64,000 nucleotides of DNA from Ephydatia muelleri (Eukaryota; Porifera; Demospongiae; Spongillida; Spongillidae): NCBI GenBank assembly GCA_013339895.1, contig JABACO010000002.1, positions 12,652,192 through 12,716,191 on the forward strand. Direction: 5' to 3'. Position numbers and translations under genes: made by a program. The notes under the pieces were generated by a model. That model was given only the letters and a program-made list of their open reading frames with translations, did no database searches and was not told where the DNA came from. Shown here piece by piece: positions 46,890 through 58,458 of the stretch. Numbering within the stretch: the first letter of the stretch is position 1; the number at the start of each line of letters is the position of its first letter.

Positions 46890-48287
46890 GTACACACAAT
46901 TCCCTTCTTGGAAGGTCTTGATCAGAGACTGGAGAAAGGACGTGGTTCCTATGGAGCAGTTTATGAGGTCAAGCTGAATGGCCTTCCCTGCATTGCTAAG
47001 GGACTACATGAAATACTGTTAGGGTTAGGAGGAAACTACAAAGATGATGAGACTGACATACAAGCAATACGACAAAAGTTCTTGAATGAATGTGTCTTAT
47101 TGAGCAAACTGAAGCACCCCAACATTGTACAGTTTCTTGGAGTTCATTCTACCAAGGACAATGAGTATCTTGTGATGGAGTACATGCATATGGATTTGGC
47201 ACAGTGCTTAGAAACGTACCGTGACATGCCTGCATCAATTAATATCTCCATTCTCCACAATGTGTCATATGGACTGCTCCATTTACACTCTCAGGATCCA
47301 CCCATCATTCATCGTGACCTTACAGCCACTAACATCCTCCTTACACAAGATATGAGAGCAAAAATAGCTGATCTTGGAGTGTCAAAAATAGTTGACCTTC
47401 ACCAACTGCAAGCAACCTCAGTGCAAACTAAAGCACCTCGTACAACAGCTTATATGCCACCAGAGGCCCTGCGCCCTGATCCAAAGTATGACCTTAAATT
47501 AGACATATTTTCATTTGGAGTTCTGTCTCTTTATGCAGCCATTCAGGAGCTTCCTACTGAGTATGATTATGAACTTACTGCAGCAGTTGTTAAGAAGCAA
47601 GAAGTTCAAATATATAGAAGAAAGCATTGGATTGAAAAGATGGGGGTGAATCATCCACTTCATCCATTGGTGATCAAGTGCCTTCAAGACAGACCAGAGC
47701 TGAGGCCTACAATGAAAGAACTTTGTGGAATGATTAGAAGTGTCCTTCCCCAACATAAGAAAGAATGGAAAAATGTGTTAGAGGTAGTTTTACCATTGTG
47801 CAGTTTCGAGTAGTGAAAACTGAGTAGCTTGTCATTAAGTACAGACAAATTTAATAAACTTTGGTGGACATAAGCCTATGATATAATGTTTGTGGTATCT
47901 ATATGTGCATCCCTGCATGTATCATCTCAATACAAGCAATAATGAAGAGATAAATCTGCTACATTGCCTCCATGTCCATAAGTCCTTCATGCAGTCTTCA
48001 CAATCAATGAAGTTAGATTCAACACAATCAAGCTGTTACACTATATGCAGTCTATGAAATACAACATTTGTGCTTGTTTTCTTCTTACTATAATATTTTG
48101 TTGGTTCATTTGTCTCTCATGCCTCTACAGTAGATTAAAGATTGTGTAAATTGATTTGTGGATGTGCAGTAAATTAATCTAAACATTTACATTTATATGA
48201 TCTTTCCTGCATGCAGCTCTACAGCCAGGTTCGAATGCTAAGAAGTGAATCTATTAAGTACTCCAGGAATGTGGTAAGAAGCATTAA

Positions 48288-49221
48288 TCTTTAATCTGCG
48301 TGAAACGATCCTGAATTCAGGATCGGTAAAATCCTGAATTCAGGATAGTGAGTTCTTTCGTTTATAACAACCATTGCAGAGAAAATTAAAATCATTAAAA
48401 CATAGAAGCTGTTTGTTTCAACAATGGTGCGCACATTCTATAGCATGGAATAATTTTTATCATCTAGAAAGCTGCCCAAACTTCAAGGATGCATAAGCAC
48501 GTTGCGTTGCTCTCGCTTACATAAATTAAATGATTAGCAATTTATAGTTTGGAATGTTTACAAAGAGCATTGAACATATCAATTTTACTCCTTTTCACTA
48601 CTTATTGGTGGTAGCACCTCCAGACTCTTGTTAGAAGTTGTATTTTTATCAAACTTGTACTCAAAATAATAGAAAAGTGTAATTAATGATCACTGTCCGA
48701 GCATCCGCCCCTTCTTTTTATGTCCCAACAGTACTGGTGACAGCATTTCTACCAATGCCAGGCATTTCTGCATTGCTCTCAACGACAGAAATGCTGTTTT
48801 ATTGTTATTTGCAGAGGCTAACCATCGTACCACTTGCTCTGACTCGCTTCGCTTAGTCCGTCTTGAGTTCATTCGATGCTCGTATCTCCTGTGTCCCATA
48901 TTCTTGAATTTGCTTGTATGGCTCTCCTTACAGATCTTTGTAACAGTTTCTATCTTGAAAGTAAGCTTCCTGCTCTTTCCTCAACTTTATACCTGACTTT
49001 GATGGTATTTGCGAACGAAAAAGGAAACTAAGCCTAAACATTGTTTTTTTCTAAATTTGAACGACTAAACTGGATAGCGCTGTTTAGACGAAAGCCTACA
49101 GAAGCTAAATAGCAAAAAAAAAATCATCAATACCGTTCGAATTGATGTCGATACGAGCGGCGTAAAGTCATCCTTAATTCAGGATTTCCATCCTGAATTA
49201 AGGATGAAAATAGATTAAAGG
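48288..49221. mobile_element. TTAA-flanked DNA element with subterminal palindromes
   Basis: 934 bp between TTAA at 48284-48287 and 49222-49225. K3 has the clean empty site (GCATTAAACCTCC at 61189). Inverted ends are CTTTAATCT-like (about 10 bp). Just inside lie perfect or near-perfect 16-nt palindromes: ATCCTGAATTCAGGAT twice at the left (48308, 48331) and two variants at the right (49170, 49190). TTAA targets point to piggyBac- or Kolobok-type transposases acting in trans. No ORF of note. Confidence 0.85.
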
Positions 49222-49225
49222 TTAA

Positions 49226-50230
49226 ACCTCCATGTGGTGGCCATGTGTTTAGTTGTTATAAACCCCAGATTGACTAGTGTCATGTTTGAATCTGCATGTG
49301 CAATACTTTGTTTTCTAGCTTCTACTAACTGACCTCCAGTTTATGCATAAAGCTCTGCAAGATGCATGTGGTACACTGACTATATAATCCTTTTTAATTA
49401 TATGCTGACATGCATTCGGACGTGCTATTGACTATGAATCCATCACCTGTTGGCCCATGCTTTATTATAGTGGGTGTTCACAAATGAAGGCAAGCATTTT
49501 AAATTAATTATATATTTTAACAGGGTTATTCATCTAAATGAATTCATGAATATACATTGCTGAAGTTTGACTAATACGAACTGTGTTAGTAAAATCTGAT
49601 TACATGTAGATGAAATGAAATACTTTATGCAATATAATAATGTATGACAACCGGGATCCTTTATGAGCACACATTAACCTGAATTAAAGTTAGAAAAAGT
49701 ATCAAATTTGATTTGATTTCAAAGCAAAAAATGAAGCTTGAAAACACTTAAAACTGTAATGGCCTTTAAATGGCTATTTGACTTTTAATAATTAACTCAA
49801 TGAAATAGTCATTTGACATCATTTCATGTTGGACTTACTAGAAATGTGTATTTATTTATTTTTATTTAATTTTTTCAACATGATGGAAGGTTATTGATAA
49901 ATTATTTCACAAACATGAATATGAAAAAAAGATAAAACAAAACTGATTTATGTAATGAATATTCAGCCTGAATAAATTTTAATGCCAATAACTCATTGAA
50001 TTGAACGTGGTGAACTGTTCCACTGAATAATCATATCTGGCATGAATAATGCATAATCAATTAGCTCGATGATACTAGAGGGCTTGATGTATGAGGGTTT
50101 TGATATAATTACTTAACCAATTGCAAAATTTGAATTTATAGTATTTGTTCTCATTGCATTTTGCATTGGTGTTAGTATCTTGGAAGATTGTTACGTTGAT
50201 TGCAACTGACTGATCATTACTTTACTGCAG
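49226..50230 (+). other. K2 last intron, AT-rich
   Basis: Aligns with 61193-62169 in K3 throughout. No content beyond that is recognised. Confidence 0.5.
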
Positions 50231-50263
50231 GGTCTGTCTGTTAGTAACCTGCTACCACATTAA

Positions 50264-51429
50264 CCTGCATCACAGTCTGGTATTGCTCCAAAACTTCAGC
50301 AGTCTCAATCATATCCAGTACATCGAGACGACATCTATGCATTATAAGTGGAAAATATTTTCCGATTGCATCACTGGATAGAGAGCAATCGGAAAATCAT
50401 AACGATATTATATGTTACGGCATTTGCATTGAAAGTAAAAGTGCTAAACAGTGTCAAAGAGTACTTGCGGTTGAGGTGATTACGTAATGTAGTAAGTCAT
50501 GCTTACGTCATGAACTAGTTAACTAATGTAAGCACGCTTGTGGATCGGTCCTCAACACATAACCATACGCGGAAATGCTTCTATAGCCGCGCCTCAGCCT
50601 GTCTTTGATCAGCCAATACACGTTCAATCCTACTTCTACTATATATCGGTACCATATATGAGGGGAAAGCCATTGTAACTTCATGGTTTCACAACTGTGC
50701 AGCTTCATCATAATGTGGTCCTCATTTTAGTCATGGGAACCATAATGTGGGGATTAAAGATTCTTGCTTCTCAGTAGCTTAATTGACTACAGTTATCAAA
50801 TGCTGAACTATGTATAAAATATCAGATACTTTTATGGATTTACTTGCAGTTATTATTACAACATTGTAATGGTGCCATTTTACAGACTAAAAGATAACAT
50901 CATCAAACAGAAAGATTGAATTGTCCCATTGATATTCCTGATTAGTATAAGTGGAACACAATACTGTTATGCGTCAGATCATAAACTGAAATCAGCTTTG
51001 ATCGTTACAAAATTTACAGCTGCATTATTGATCCACAAATGAACACGCATTCTTCATTTAGCACTCATGATCACATTTGCATTGTAATTTACATCAAAGG
51101 CAAGACAGTACGAGGAAGACTTTATACATGAAATGGGAGGCCAAGGTTTTAAGCAGTCCAAGCAAGGGTGGCAATTGAGGATGAATTGAAAGCTTTTGAA
51201 GGAGCACGAAGTGAGACCAGACCATACATAAACATGTCAAAGCGAGTGGCCTTAATGGTCATTGGAATCCAGGGAAATTAGTGGAAGGTATCACTGATAG
51301 CCATGGGGTAGCATGAACGGCTGCTACTGACAAGAGGTGAACTCAGCTGGTGGGATAGGAAGACTCTATCAGGATGCGGAATGGTTGGTCTTTGAACATC
51401 CTACCTGTATATAGAACGTTTTGGGTGTG
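50264..51429. other. Downstream of K2
   Basis: Aligns with 62203-63550 except that about 184 bp (62237-62420 in K3) is missing at 50297. Nothing coding recognised. Confidence 0.5.
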
Positions 51430-51780
51430 AGCGATGTGGTGGTACTTTCACTTGCGTGATGTGGTGGTGGTGGACTTCTTTCAGCGTGCTCACCTGTGTG
51501 AGATGGAGAAAAGAGCCATGGTCTCACCAGAAGTCCTAACCACTCCACACCTGCAGATGTGCTCATTGCTGGGTGGGACAGGAGCAAGCCTGCAGCATTC
51601 GATGTCATGGTATTTACCCAGTCATCTTGGGTGAATCATACAAATGGCCAGTGCAGCATATGTGGCTTCAGGGACCTGCAAGCTGGTCCCAAATGTCATG
51701 AACTAGGGTGGACTTGCATTCCCCTAGCTATGGCATCTCCTCTTTCCAACCTTTTGTCTTGACAATCTGCATTTATGTCA
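51430..51780 (+). mobile_element. Retroelement C-terminal relic, array copy 1
   Basis: Frames here read LRDVVVDFFQRAHL and then VLIAGWDRSKPAAFDVMVFT and ELGWTCIPLAM, a C-terminal block found in retroelement proteins of sponges and corals, possibly an endonuclease-like fold. Decayed. Present at the same place in the next array unit (63550-63900), so it predates the array duplication. Confidence 0.5.
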
Positions 51781-51837
51781 TTTATGAGTGGAACTGTAAT
51801 TGGAGTTCACACCCAAAATTGCTATGGGAATCATGTT

Positions 51838-52930
51838 AGGTACTTGAAACAATGAAGGAGGAGATAGCAGTGAAGGTGGCCCAGTGAAGCAGTACCAAAA
51901 TAATGATCCTGTGGAAGCTTATAGGATAGTTATTCAATCCCATCTCTGAATACACATCTGTACATGTATACATTTAAGGAAATGAAGAGACTCAGAAAGA
52001 GATATATGGTATATGTTCTTCAGTACTAATTGTATAAGATCATGGCTAAAGATGCACATAATTGCGAGGTCACTGTATATCACATGTGTTTATTGGCATA
52101 CATGGTTGCGAAAAGTTCTCACTTGTAACACTGTATGCTGTCTTGTTAGTTTATAAACAAGCTACTTGATATAAGGTAAATAGAATGCCAGTCACCCAAA
52201 TGCACACACACACACACACATACACACACACACACACTTAATAATGCATGCATTTATGTAATACTGTCTTATTTATTTATAACAGGCTTTTGAAATTAGA
52301 GGTATCAGGTAAATAGAATGCAAGTCACCCAAATGCACACACATACACACATACACATACACACTTCATGCATACACGAGTCTATGGTCGCTCTGAATGC
52401 TAGGGGATAACAGAACCTGTTAGAAGAAAACGTAACGATGAAGAGGTACCCAATACTGGTGTTGTATAAATTCGACATACTTAGTGCACACTTGTCTACA
52501 TGAATGAAACAGTTAATAGAGCACTAATAAAATCAAAGCAAGATGCTGAGATAAGATGTGGATTTTGTTAGGTAACAGGAAATGGACTGCAGTTAGGGAT
52601 CATTTCTTGCAAAAGCAACAAACGTTTTGCCACCATGATTACGTTGGGCCGGGATATGACAATTGGATTAACTATTGCTTGGACCTATAGCGTTATCGTA
52701 GCTGAAGTGTGTGAGTTAGATGATGTTGACATTTAGTTTATGTGTTTAGCCATGTTGGATTGACTAGTCTGAGCAACGTCCATTTATTCCCACCTAAAAT
52801 GCAACCGATTGTTACAGTAGAATCTGTAACTGTAACATTTGGGGGGAGGGGGGCTATACAGTACGTTGTATGCGTGTCTGGGACTACCTATTTATAAGCG
52901 AATGCACATTTACATGTACATTTAAGTGTT
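51838..52930 (+). pseudogene. Decayed copy of adaptor gene exons 5-8
   Basis: Remnants in order, all aligned with G2: the EEIAVKVAQ piece of exon 5 (51850-51900, with frame loss), exon 6 region near 51980, exon 7 region near 52285, exon 8 region near 52405-52440, and the flank of exon 9 to about 52900 (TATTTATAAGCGAATGCACATTTAC). The zinc-finger exon itself is gone. Splice sites are mutated. The next array unit starts the same remnant at 63966. Confidence 0.7.
52200..52370 (+). repeat. CA-rich microsatellites
   Basis: Two CACACA-rich tracts (52205-52239, 52337-52365) inside the decayed gene copy. Confidence 0.8.
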
Positions 52931-52986
52931 TTGTGATTGAAGGAATTACAGATCCACCGTTTTGGCGCAGCACGGGAAATATGTGG

Positions 52987-53204
52987 GATCGTTTCTGCGA
53001 AAAGGACCTAACGCTTACATTATCAGTACGCGCCATAAAAATGTAACGCTTGAGTTGAAACGTATGCTTAATTAAAAATTCAGAGCCTTACAATTCCACG
53101 ACAGATACTCGGATTCTCAGTGCATAAAAAGCAATGCGTAGAGGACATTTCAGATTTCTAGAGTATCCAAATCTTGAAAAAGCATGCTTCTCGCGGAAAG
53201 GATC
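52987..53204. mobile_element. Palindromic MITE, copy c
   Basis: 218 bp, ends GATCGTTTCTGCGAAAAGGACC and a diverged complement. Sits immediately upstream of the kinase A exon, so it could supply promoter or 5' UTR sequence to K3. Confidence 0.55.
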
Positions 53205-53444
53205 CCCAATGTTTTATTATTACATGATTTGCCTGTCATTTGGCATGAACACAAATATGTATGTAGCCGTCCCAAATTTATGGAGGTTGCGGTTTGCACT
53301 TTTGTTTCCCGCCGTGAAATCCATGCATGCTTCGCTGTAATGCTCTATTTTACCGTATATCAAATTCTCAATATTAAGAATGAAACATACGTAAACAACA
53401 GTCTAATACTTCAATTATCGCACAGTGAACGTGTGTATGATCCA

Positions 53445-54308
53445 ATGGAAGAGTTACGACCGTACCAGATACAATTGGAGGCGCCAGAAAGATCTGTACC
53501 ACCAGTGGCTACTGGAACATTCGGTATATATGCTGCTGTATACAAGGGCGCACCATGCACAGTTAAGAGCTTACGCGATGCCTCGATAGGAGAGGGACCG
53601 CACGAGTCTCTCCATCAGGCGACGACTTCGAGGTTTGACAAATTCGTTAGCGAATGCATTTTGTACAGCAAGCTTCGCCATCCCAACATCGTCCAGTTTA
53701 TTGGCGTCAAATACGGAGAAGTTCCCGAACACTGCCTGCGTCTCGTAATGGAACGGATAGACACGAATCTGCAATCGTGTTTGGAAGCCTATCCAAATAT
53801 TCCCCTCGCGATGAAACTCTCCGTTCTTCGTGACGTGTCCGCAGGATTGCTGTATCTCCACTCCTTCAACCCGCCCATCATCCACGGTGACCTCACCACC
53901 ACCAACATCCTCCTCACGCATGATTGGAAAGCAAAGATAGCCGACTTTGGTAACAGTGTGGACGAAAGCTTACTTTCCACGGCACCTGGCGCTCTCATCT
54001 ACATGCCTCCAGAGGCCTTTGTGAAACCACTGAGATATGATGTCAAGCTGGATATCTTCAGTTTCGGAATAGTTTCCCTGTTAACTGGTATCCAAGTTAA
54101 GGCTCATGACTGTAGCCATCGAAGTGGATGGATTCAAACCTTAAAGACTTCTTCAGAATTAGAGTGTCTCTATCAGATAGTCACACGGTGCTGTGACCAT
54201 GATCCTAGCAAAAGACTTTCCTCAAGCAGTTTGAATTTTCAGATGGAGCAGCTATGCATGACTAACCTGCTGCCATATAAAGACATGGTGCAGCTTCTCT
54301 ATGACAAA
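53445..54308 (+). CDS. K3 kinase A exon, HGD-type kinase
   Basis: 288 codons from the ATG at 53445 (MEELRPYQIQLEAPERSVPP) to a donor GTGAGG, phase 0. The frame is open further up to 53184, but nothing there is conserved, so the internal ATG is preferred. Motifs: loop ATGTFGIYAAVYKG (23-35), lysine K41 in CTVKSL, Glu 70, catalytic loop IIHGDLTTTN (145-154), DFG 167-169, MPPEA 187-191. The HRD arginine is Gly, so it is a non-RD kinase with the catalytic Asp kept; non-RD kinases are often not controlled by activation-loop phosphorylation. It shares YMPPEA and LDIFSFG with kinase B and is its distant tandem relative. Likely the N-terminus of the UBAN-kinase protein. Codon use is richer in GC than kinase B. 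Confidence 0.75.
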
Positions 54309-55260
54309 GTGAGGTCTACTATGTTTATGTTTGGGGGTTGCAGTATATGTTATACATTTACATGCTTAGACTGTACACTCACAATACAGCTAAAGTGATT
54401 CCACATGTAATGTTTCAAAAAATCTACAGCAAAACATTCTAATAGATACACACTCCTTAAAGCTAAAAATGACTTGATTTTGTTATTTTGTGTCTCTAAT
54501 TACGTGTTGTTAAAGAGTTTATTACACCTAAAAATACATGTTGACGTAATTTAATCACCATGAGTGTATTGCTATAAAGGGAAGTCTTTGCGTACATGTA
54601 TCTTTAGTATGATACCTGTGTTGACTCATTGTATACACAAGTTTTGTTTACATGCACTGTTCTTTGTTTCAGTATCACCTGTAGGGAAAATGATGTAATT
54701 AATATTATTATTAGTGTACAAAGAGGGAAGTATGGAACATGTGTGTGGATTTGTATGCATGCTACCGTAGAATACAAGATATAACGACCCCCCCCCCCCT
54801 CCGCCCCTTACGTGAGACCCTAAAAAAAAAGGCATGTATTTGAAACGAGCGTATCTCCAAAACCCATCACGCCACCACGTACCTTTTTCAAACTCATATT
54901 GCGGTACCACTTCTTTCTTATAAAAACTTAAAAGGTACGTGGTGGCATGACGGGTTTTGGAGATACGCTCGTTTCAAAAACATGCCATTTTTTTAAGGGT
55001 CTCACGTAAGGGGCGGAGGGGGGGGTCGTCATATCTGGTATTCTACGGTATTAATATGCAAGCACACAGCGTTACAAGTTCTTGATTTTGAGGTTTGCTT
55101 GTGGATCTTTTCTTTATACACAATATGCAAGCAATCAATTATCTGTAAACCATTTCTTTGCTTGGACATGCAAATATGTATCTATGTATATCTACATGAA
55201 TGTCATTGTGTGGGGAAATATGGCAGATTGCTTCTACATGTAGCTATTATTTTCCTTCAG
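54309..55260 (+). other. Intron after kinase A
   Basis: Contains the TA-flanked MITE at 54765-55048; otherwise nothing recognised. Confidence 0.5.
54765..55048. mobile_element. Mariner-like MITE, about 120-bp arms
   Basis: Ends CCGTAGAATACAAGATATAA and complement of CCGTAGAATACCAGATATGA, flanked by TA (54763-54764, 55049-55050). Arms about 120 bp, including a C13/G8 run and AAACGAGCGTATCTCCAAAA; centre about 40 nt. TA duplication supports the Tc1/mariner group. Confidence 0.8.
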
Positions 55261-55380
55261 GTTACAGCCGAACAAAAAGTGGTTGGCATTCAAATAGAAA
55301 TGAATGAAGCTAGGAAAAACATGAATTCTGAAATTGAAAAACTAAGGAAGGAGGTTGAAAACGTTACAGAATCATATCAA
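55261..55380 (+). CDS. K3 coiled-coil exon 1
   Basis: 40 codons, phase 0, between TTCCTTCAG and GTAGGT. It encodes VTAEQKVVGIQIEMNEARKN and a heptad-rich SEIEKLRKEVENVTESYQ. Strong coiled-coil pattern; continues directly from kinase A by phase. Confidence 0.65.
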
Positions 55381-56500
55381 GTAGGTTCACATGTATTTTA
55401 TGCTACTCCCCACTTCTTCTCCAACTTTGCCACATATTATTCTGTTTCTTAACATGTTTTTATGATCATTTAGGTATTGTAATACTATAAATATATTTTC
55501 ACTGTACTTAATTCATCATGACTCAATTAACCGTGAACGTATTATTTTCATGATTTATGATAAATCATTGTAAAGATGTTATGAGGCCACAAGCATGCCT
55601 ACCATTTGTCCATATATGTACATCAACCAAGGTAAGCCAGCAAATGGATGAGTCATGAATTGTTGTGAGATCCGTCTGTTACATGCATGCATAGAACATT
55701 GAGTTACAATTATAGTGTGTGTATTGTAGGACAGTATTATGCAGAATACAACATAATTCTGGCCACCTACACTGTTTGCAGTGTATAGCTCATACCCAAA
55801 CATAACATACATCTACACTCTATGTATGAATATGTTGTTATTCAATGTCAGTTTGTTAACTAGATCTGGTCATACATGTATAAGTGCAAATACCATTTCT
55901 CTGTAAAAATGGTCTGTGAATCAATTGCAAAATGTGTTGTTTCTGTATAATGCATTACCCTATATACATGTATAGTACAATTCATACTTTGAAAATCAAG
56001 CATTGCTCATCTGATAATTCATAGGAAAGCAGTCGGGTAATGAAAGACATAGGAAACGCCTAGGGATTTAAAAACTAATGAAATCATGCAATCAGATTGT
56101 GCATTTATGTAAATACCTTTAACGTTCATTGGAGATCAGAGCGATGCTTGTTGTGACGTGTACAGTGCATGTGCAGTGCTTTCAGTGATATGCATGTACT
56201 GTGCTATACATCTTCTGTACATGTACATTTACAGCATTTGTGTCATTCTGAGAACTTTATAAATGGTTGGAGGAAAGTGTGATATTAGATTGCATCCAAA
56301 TGCAATGTTTTCTCTACTATTTTTATTTATTTATTATACATTAGTTTCATCATGTACATGTACTGTACACTGTTCGTGTACCTATTGTGTGTCTTACTCG
56401 TGTGTATACGATGGCAATAAATTCGTTGGTATTTGGTGATTTTCTTTGATTAATTCTTATGGCAATCACCACGACTGTGATAAATCTCCCTGCAGGCAAT
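55381..56500 (+). other. K3 intron, first part
   Basis: AT-rich, with TACATGTA words; no exon seen before the LINE fragment. Confidence 0.45.
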
Positions 56501-56529
56501 CACGCATACATGTACCAATACAAAATAAT

Positions 56530-57440
56530 ACCTGGGTAACAATACTCTGTTCTTTGGCCCCTTATTGTTTCTGGCATATATTAACGGCCATCCTGATAAT
56601 GTTTTATCTCCTGCTGGTATTAAAATCTTTGCTGATGACACCAAACTGTATCTTGCTTATGTAGATTATGAAACAACTCCATTATCTTTGCAAAATTTTT
56701 GTTCTTGGTTCAAGACTTGGCAACTTACTGTTGCTTATAATAAGCGTTCAGTCATATCATTTGGTTATCAAAGTGCTGAATCGTCTCTGTACTCACTTTG
56801 TAGAATTTTCTTGCAATTTGCATCATCAAGAAGAAGTCTTGGTGTATGTTTGACTCTCTGACCTTAAACCAAGTGCACCCTTTCTGCCGTGGCTTTTAAC
56901 AGGAGTTCTCTCTTATTGAAAAGCTTCCATTCCACATCTGTTGCTCTCCTTGTGCGTTTATGCAAGAAGTATGTGCGACCACTTCTGGAGAATATTACTT
57001 TGAGTGTGGAACCCGTGGCTCCACAAAGATATTCAATGTATTGAATGGGTTCAGTGATACTTTACTCAAGGTACATGTATATATAAATGTGCTAGTATAC
57101 CACACATGGATTATGGCAGCTGCCTTGCTAATCTGGGTCTACAGTCCTTAGAATATCGCAGAGTTTTATTTTTTAAATCTTATCACATGCTATAAAATAG
57201 TCTGGCTGATCTACAATTTTCTACATGTCGGATAGGCCTACCCCATTTGTGGTCATTCTCCTTGAACATTACAGTTTTTCACTCTCGACTCTGTGCTGTG
57301 GACGTTAGATCCTTTTGTAAATTGTACCCTTTTCATAGGCAGTTTGTAAGTGCATGAATGCTTGCCATTGCTTGCCTTAGAGTTTGTGCATGCTTGTTAC
57401 ATGTAATTGTATTCGTGTATTTCAATCAATTCAATTCAAT
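56530..57440 (+). mobile_element. LINE fragment with FADD reverse-transcriptase motif
   Basis: LFLAYINGHPDNV, then IKIFADDTKLYLAYVD (catalytic FADD), then a tail SLEYRRVLFF and FCKLYPFHRQFVS, in several frames. Ends near a (CAATT)n tract at 57425-57443. It is a 5'-truncated and internally shortened jockey/CR1-like LINE, distinct from the one at 7.1-7.5 kb. Confidence 0.7.
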
Positions 57441-57640
57441 TCAAGATTAACTTGTTCTGTGGATGTAAAAAATATTTTATTCATTACATATCTTGTCAGC
57501 TAGTGTACAAACATTTTCTTGATATCTGGTCTTTACTACTATCAGCATGTATAAGCTACTATAGGAAGGTTATGGAGGATTGTTGCATTGGGCCTAACTG
57601 AACTTTATATTAATGTATGCAAAATTTCATGCATCATCAG

Positions 57641-58018
57641 ACATGCAAACTTATATTAGAAAATTATTCAGAAGAAAAGAAGAAATACCAAGAGAAAATA
57701 GATCTACTGGAGAAAGAGAATGGATGGTTGAAAAGTAAGAAGTCCATAAAAAGTAAACCAAATGCATATGAGGCATATGTAATGACACTTGAGGGTCAGC
57801 TGAGTTCACTGCGAGAGGACAACGAAAGCCTGAAATGCATCATTGCAACAAAGAACATACAGATCACAGAACTTCAAAACAGGACGGGGTTGACAGATGC
57901 TTCATCATTATGCTCAAGGGACTTAGTGGAGAAACTGAAAACCACTGAGCTGAAAGTAACGTCACTGGAAGAATCGTATCAAAGTGTTCTCACCAAGCTG
58001 CAAGTAATCACAAATGAG
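57641..58018 (+). CDS. K3 coiled-coil exon 2
   Basis: 126 codons, phase 0, from acceptor GCATCATCAG to donor GTAGGA. It encodes TCKLILENYSEEKKKYQEKI, then a long leucine-heptad coil with KSKKSIKSKPNAYEAYVMTL in the middle and EESYQSVLTKLQVITNE at the end. No enzymatic motif; dimerising coil upstream of the UBAN motif. The K2 counterpart is frame-broken. Confidence 0.72.
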
Positions 58019-58194
58019 GTAGGAACATATTTACTGTTTGTTTATTTCCTGTAATTGAAACACGTGTAACATGTCAAGGCATGAACCATTTATCTCAGCA
58101 TAAATGAATAATTTTATTAATTTTTAGCATTAATTTTCTTGTGTTTACAAACATGTACATGTACATGTAGACAGTGGTTCATTTCTTATTATAG

Positions 58195-58458
58195 AAGGAT
58201 ATATTCAGTGACGACTTCGATAAAGAAAGAGAGGACAGGAGCAGGCTAGCAGGAGAGAAGGTTCACCTAATGGAGCAGCTTGAAGATACTAAACAAAAAT
58301 TAGCTGCCGTGCAAGGTAAAATGGATTATCTCATGCACACTGATTTGATGGGAACAAAGAAGGAGCTCAGTGAAGCACAGGAGGAGATAGCAGTGAAGGT
58401 GGCCCAGGTGAAGCAGTACCAGAAACAGGTGGAGGCTTACAAACAGCAGCTGGAGCAG
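58195..58458 (+). CDS. K3 UBAN-type ubiquitin-binding coil exon
   Basis: 88 codons, phase 0. It starts KDIFSDDFDKEREDRSRLAG, matching the UBAN consensus DFxxERxxRxxLxxEK of ABIN, NEMO and optineurin, and ends with EEIAVKVAQVKQYQKQVEAY as in G1 and G2. Asp, Phe, Glu and Arg at the ubiquitin-contacting positions are all kept. So the kinase gene shares its ubiquitin-reading exon with the adaptor genes. Confidence 0.75.

Larger units (their letters stand above)
44866..50263 (+). pseudogene. K2: damaged coiled coil-UBAN-kinase gene copy
   Basis: Nearly identical to K3 but damaged. The coiled-coil exon starts mid-exon at 44866, fused to retroelement sequence, and carries an extra base near 45034 that breaks its frame. 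The UBAN exon (45424-45566) keeps FSDDFDKEREDRNRLAGEKV but has lost about 120 nt of the following coil with a frame change. The kinase exon 46890-47783 (298 codons) is fully open with all catalytic motifs (GRGSYG, CIAKGL, HRDLTATN, DLG, MPPEA). Tail exons at 48217-48273 (LYSQVRMLRSESIKYSRNV) and 50231-50263 (GLSVSNLLPH, stop). The kinase exon may still be used from another start, but the full chain cannot be made. A TTAA element sits in the following intron. Confidence 0.7.
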
